A DNA stretch of 64,000 nucleotides from Drosophila pseudoobscura (lineage: Eukaryota; Arthropoda; Insecta; Diptera; Drosophilidae), in assembly GCF_009870125.1 (NCBI RefSeq), contig NC_046681.1, positions 8,011,001 through 8,075,000 of the forward strand. Reading direction: 5' to 3'. The notes under the pieces are model-generated. The model was given only the letters and a program-made list of their open reading frames with translations, was not told the DNA's origin and did no database searches. Below, in pieces: positions 59,801-64,000 of this stretch. Numbering within the stretch: position 1 is the stretch's first letter; every line of letters starts with the position of its first letter. The translations under genes and the position numbers were made by a program.

Positions 59801-62800
59801 CTAATGCGTGCGCCAAAACAAAACGTAAAAGAATTCTTAGAAAAGCGTCGCCGCGATGAGCAGCGAGCTCTTTAGATCCAAAGCAGGAGGTCGAGAGAGA
59901 GGGAGTTGCACAATCGAGTGGATTAAATGGCACAAACATGGCTAATTACATGTATTTAACACGCACGCACACATATGTCTGTTTATGTGTGTATGTGTGT
60001 GTGAGCAGGCTGTACTTAAGTTGGCAACGCGACACAAAACAATGACAAGTACAACAATTATGGTCAAAAGCTCAAATCGCAACACTGTCCACTGTAGACA
60101 CTAGCGCCACAAGAAGCAGAGGACCGAAGAAGAGCTAGAAAAACCAGAAGAAGCTCAAGAAGTAGAAGATAACGACTTGATTGATGATCATTAAGGATAA
60201 GCTGGAATGATTGAATAGAATCAGACACAAGAAAATACTAAGAAGTGTTTAGATAGGGGCTAAACTTAAGAACTGTGTTTGGGGCTGGAGGAAAATCTTT
60301 TCCAGAAAGTTCTGCCATCATATAAAACGGGAATAGATTTTTTACCAGCTCTAAACTACGGCTACAAGAGTGTTTTTTTTCACGGTTCCTTCTTAAGATT
60401 CTACATTTATTGACGGCTTCTACTTATATATATAGCGATCGTCCTTCATTTAAACTAAATAGCTATGAAAAAATGTATGTGTAATTAATGTTGAAATGAT
60501 CATATCCCTTAATTAATTTGTATTTTAAAACGAATATTGTGTACTAGAATGTTGGTTTTCATTGCTAAAATTCCATCTTCATAGGTTAGTACAAATAAAA
60601 TACGATTAAAGCATAGTTTCCAGATATTTATTTATAGAAATAGAATTTTTATGGAATATATTTAGAAACAGTTCAAAGGTATGTGCTACCTGCACTAAAC
60701 ATACTATCTTATCATGATATCAGGTACATCTAAAGGGTATCAATTTGGTATACACCCAGAAATGTTGCTGCAATTGTTTACTACTTTGATGGATATCTAT
60801 ACCATTAAAATAGGAGCGGCTAAGTGTAGAGTTGGTGTTGCCTCCAATACTCCCCACCCCATCATCTTCGTCTACGCGCACACGACTTTTGTAAACTCCG
60901 CATTGTCAATGCAAAAATTTATTAGATTTTAAATGCAATAATTATTAGTTTTATATGGACAATGAAGCGCCAATCCGATGCGATGGGAGCAGAATGCCTG
61001 AGCAGCCCCCAGAGAGGGAACCGGGAGCACTGTGTGTGGCTGAATGGGTGCTTAATATTCAGGGAGAACGACTACGACCACGAATGCGAATGCGCATGGA
61101 TCGACAGTAGCCAGTAGCTCCACAACTGTAAAACTTTAGTTACTGGCTATTTTCATTCAAGACGATCCCGCAGCTCTGTGTGGGTGTTGGCTGGCTGCTT
61201 GCCTGCCAGCCTGTTGCATGACTTGGCTCCCAGTCCTGGCTCTTCCCCCCCCACACTCCGCACTTATAACCATTCCGATTCCCCCACTGCACTGCACTTC
61301 ACTGACAGTTTAGCGACAGAGATTTATGCGCTGTAATTTCCCACTTTATTACAGTTTAAAGTTGCGTTTTCATAAGTTTTGGCGCAGTTTGTCTCTTAAA
61401 GCTGCCATTTGCATCGATTTTGTGCACTGAATGTGGCACTTTTGCTGGTTTATAGACAAATCCAGAGGGAGTTTTCCTGTTTGAGGATTACAAATTGAGT
61501 TGCTTGTAAGGGTAAAGTCTTGGAAAAGTACTATCTGAAGTTTCTTTGAGTCGAAAAGTGAAATGTTCTATTTGTTCTTTGACTATTTAATTATTTACAG
61601 CGGCCCTTTTTATTTCTATATGTATTTTATGCTATAAAACTATTCAATTTTTTTAGAAAATCTCAACAAGATTCCTACCGATACTTATTAGCTCTTTCTT
61701 ATTCTACCCACATACATACATCTTCTATCTATCTGTGTATATTCTCCTACAAACAAGACTACAAATCTTTGCATATCAATTTATTCTATCGAGCTCATCG
61801 TATTAGTTCTGATATACATACATATGTACTATATAAAACGTTTGCGATTGAATGAAGATTCTTGTTCAATTTTATAAAGCTTATTAAATCAATTTCAATA
61901 AATAAGTAATTTAATTGATGAATTCATTGCATAAACGGTTAATTAAAACCCAATAATCAAGTCAATAAAAATCATTAATACCATTAAAAATAATTGAATA
62001 TACATTTTGATTATATACGAGTAGCTTTCAGTACAGAAAAAAATTATATTCTATATTCCGATAAATTCAATTTCATTTATCATTTTGCAGAGTACAACTC
62101 GACTCGACTTTCTCTAAAAATTAAAACACCTTTTGATCTTTGATTTAAGCCAATGTTCGGTGTTTGTCCCAAAAGCCAACTCCATGAACGATGATAGAAA
62201 TCTGCTCCCAAGCACTTCTTAATAAAGTTGTTGTCGGCATTATAACAATAAAAGAGAAAATCCTATTGCGCCAGGGTCTAAAAATAAGTTCAAATTCGTG
62301 TTGACAATTTTTTTTTTTTTGCTTTTTGTGTGTTTCTTTGGCGTTTTATTACCATTGCGCGAACGGATTATCGCGACAAGAAGATCAAGAGCAGGAGGGC
62401 AGACCCGGGGTCTGCGGAGAACCCAGCGGACGGAAACAAAAATATTTATATGGATATCAAAAAATAACAAGAAGGGGCCGCCCACTGACTGGCTGAACAA
62501 AAAGATACTGGGGGATACTGAAAACTGAAAAGCGTAAATCACGCTTTCGATAGATCTAAAATTAGTTGGCAGCGATAAGCCATAGCCAGATATGCATGGG
62601 ACAGTGCGTTGCACAGCTGTAATTACGAGTACTGTTTTGGGGACTCGTATTGTAGGTAAGGAAACTTCGCAAAGCGACAATACGATACAGGAATTATAAA
62701 CATTAGTATTCCTCAAGCGACCTGCATACCTTTCTATCATCTACCATCATCTAAATTACCCTTTTCTCTTGGAATATGGTGAATTAAGTTTTCCATTGAT

Positions 62801-64000
62801 TCTTCAAGTGGTTTTATCCTGACAATTAGACTTATAGCTATCGCAGCGCACTGTATTTCAATGCCGTCTGACTTGCTGAATGGAGATGGAGATGTAGAGG
62901 GGGATCGAAATTGCCTTGCTCAGTGGCTGAATAGCTGGTTGAGTTACTGACATGAAAATTTGCATGTTGCATGCTGCACAAACTGCGCATAAATCCAATT
63001 AATAACATAATTATGTGGCAAGCAGCGAAACGCAGCAAAAGCAGTTCCCCAAAAGACAAATCCATTTGGGGGCTCATTTTAAAAACAGTCTCTAAATTTG
63101 CACGTTTGCATTTGCAACTTATCTTTTTTTTTGTGGAGTGCGTAGGATGATGTCTGCCTCTTCGGAGAGCCAGTTACATATGGAAAACCCAACCATATGC
63201 AAATTTTCCATACGAATTGCAGTTGATATTTCTCCTCGGTTTATGCACAAATTGAAATATTGACTTTGCGCACTTAATTTTCGGGCTGGCAAATTTGAAT
63301 TGCCAATCAATTTTGCTGGCAAAGGGGGGAATTTTAACTAAACAATATGCATCGTAAATTAGAATAATAGTTAAAACATAAGACAAAAACCTACCACATT
63401 TGTAGGTGGGGTCTGCTGCAGTGTCTATCTACCTGTGAGCTGTGAGTGGGTGTAGAACCCATGGAAACCTCTGATCGGGGGCGTACCTTTGGAGAAACCA
63501 TAATTTCTTGAGTTGTGGAACTTCTTGCGGCGTTTCTTGGAATGAGTTATTATGCTGCTACGGGAATTAACCCCCCACTTCAAAAATGGGAACAAAGGAC
63601 AAAATAACCCAAGATCTTTCACCAACAACGGATGGGGAACTATTTAATGTTTGAAATTAATATAGAGATAGAATCATAAGTAAGAGGAATGCATATTTTT
63701 TCCAGTTTTTAACTCTAAAACGGATAAAATTTTTTATACCATTATTTTATGTCTTACATACTTAGACACAGGAGTATCAAGAAGAGCAAGACAGACCAGA
63801 TTGCTTAAATTTCCTTCTTTAGTACGGTAACGATAAAATTATGCAGTTATACAACATTTCAGATCTTTTGATCTCTTTCATCCTCTTCATCATCTCAATT
63901 GGGCTTTCCCCTGCCCGCACTTAGCCAGTGCTCACTGTAGTAAATCAGCGAGCCAAACCGCAACTTTGAAATAAAATGAAACGAGACAGAACTTAGATCG
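56821..64000. other. Non-coding DNA upstream of Mad, part 2
   Basis: Some 7 kb of intergenic or distal-intron DNA with a pure AC repeat (57183-57210), a GC-rich patch at 57250-57450 and scattered TA-rich tracts (for example 61800-62050). No conserved protein, RNA gene or intact mobile element could be supported. Stop-free stretches here are short or lie in biased sequence. Confidence 0.5.
57183..57210 (+). repeat. (AC)14 microsatellite
   Basis: Twenty-eight bases of uninterrupted AC, preceded by related CAACA units. Confidence 0.97.

Noticed and set aside
62240-62740. 166-codon minus-strand open frame
   Set aside because: No recognisable motif; lies in AT-rich DNA with T-runs; nothing on either side suggests a gene.

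Overview
The window is nuclear DNA of a fruit fly of the genus Drosophila. Nearly every protein can be matched to a known Drosophila gene of chromosome arm 2L (Muller element B). The genes have short introns and Drosophila core-promoter motifs (DRE, Ohler motifs 1, 5 and 6, TATA/Inr), and there are no bacterial-type features. Protein differences from what I remember of D. melanogaster suggest another species of the genus; which one I cannot tell. All coding exon chains reported here were joined by hand with GT-AG boundaries (one GC-AG) and stay in frame. None of the main genes looks broken.

Layout, left to right. 1-3828 (+): 3' part of Rtnl1 (reticulon), including an alternative first exon for a short isoform. 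7004-16692 (-): a 16-exon bridge-like lipid transfer protein (UHRF1BP1/BLTP3 family), convergent with Rtnl1. 17.2-32.3 kb is a dense housekeeping block: UBXN7-like UBX protein (+), ITP pyrophosphatase (+), MPDU1 (-), Gmd (+), mRpL28 (-), a DAZAP2-like small protein (+), eIF3i/Trip1 (-), Scox (-), RNA polymerase I/III AC40 subunit (+), a zinc-finger/BESS-like protein (-) and the KIF1-binding protein homologue (+). Pairs are mostly divergent with a shared short promoter, or convergent with about 70-400 bp between stops. 32345-39188 (-) is a 10-exon ciliary WD-repeat protein (CFAP44), followed by Marcal1 (annealing helicase, -). 42.7-45.5 kb holds two Jonah-type chymotrypsin-like digestive proteases (+) with TATA promoters and a Helentron-like transposon fragment between them. 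46.4-51.2 kb holds ND-B14.5B (complex I, -) and Mad (BMP R-Smad, -). The last 12.7 kb is AT-rich non-coding sequence upstream of Mad, with microsatellites but no gene I can support.

Most notable points. (1) Genes known from D. melanogaster 25B (Rtnl1 to Jon25B) sit directly next to genes from 23D (ND-B14.5B, Mad), so an inversion-type breakpoint probably lies in 45521-46394. That interval also carries what looks like an orphan gene start. (2) The 3' end of the Gmd coding sequence is tandemly duplicated with its stop codon, in frame. (3) A near-perfect 62-bp palindrome lies between the BLTP3 gene and the UBX gene. (4) Small splicing curiosities: a GC-AG intron, a candidate 30-nt in-frame cassette exon, a coding exon consisting only of ATG, and a 63-nt stop-free intron. 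I found no defence system, virus, CRISPR or new multi-gene system; this is ordinary fly euchromatin with interesting local details.
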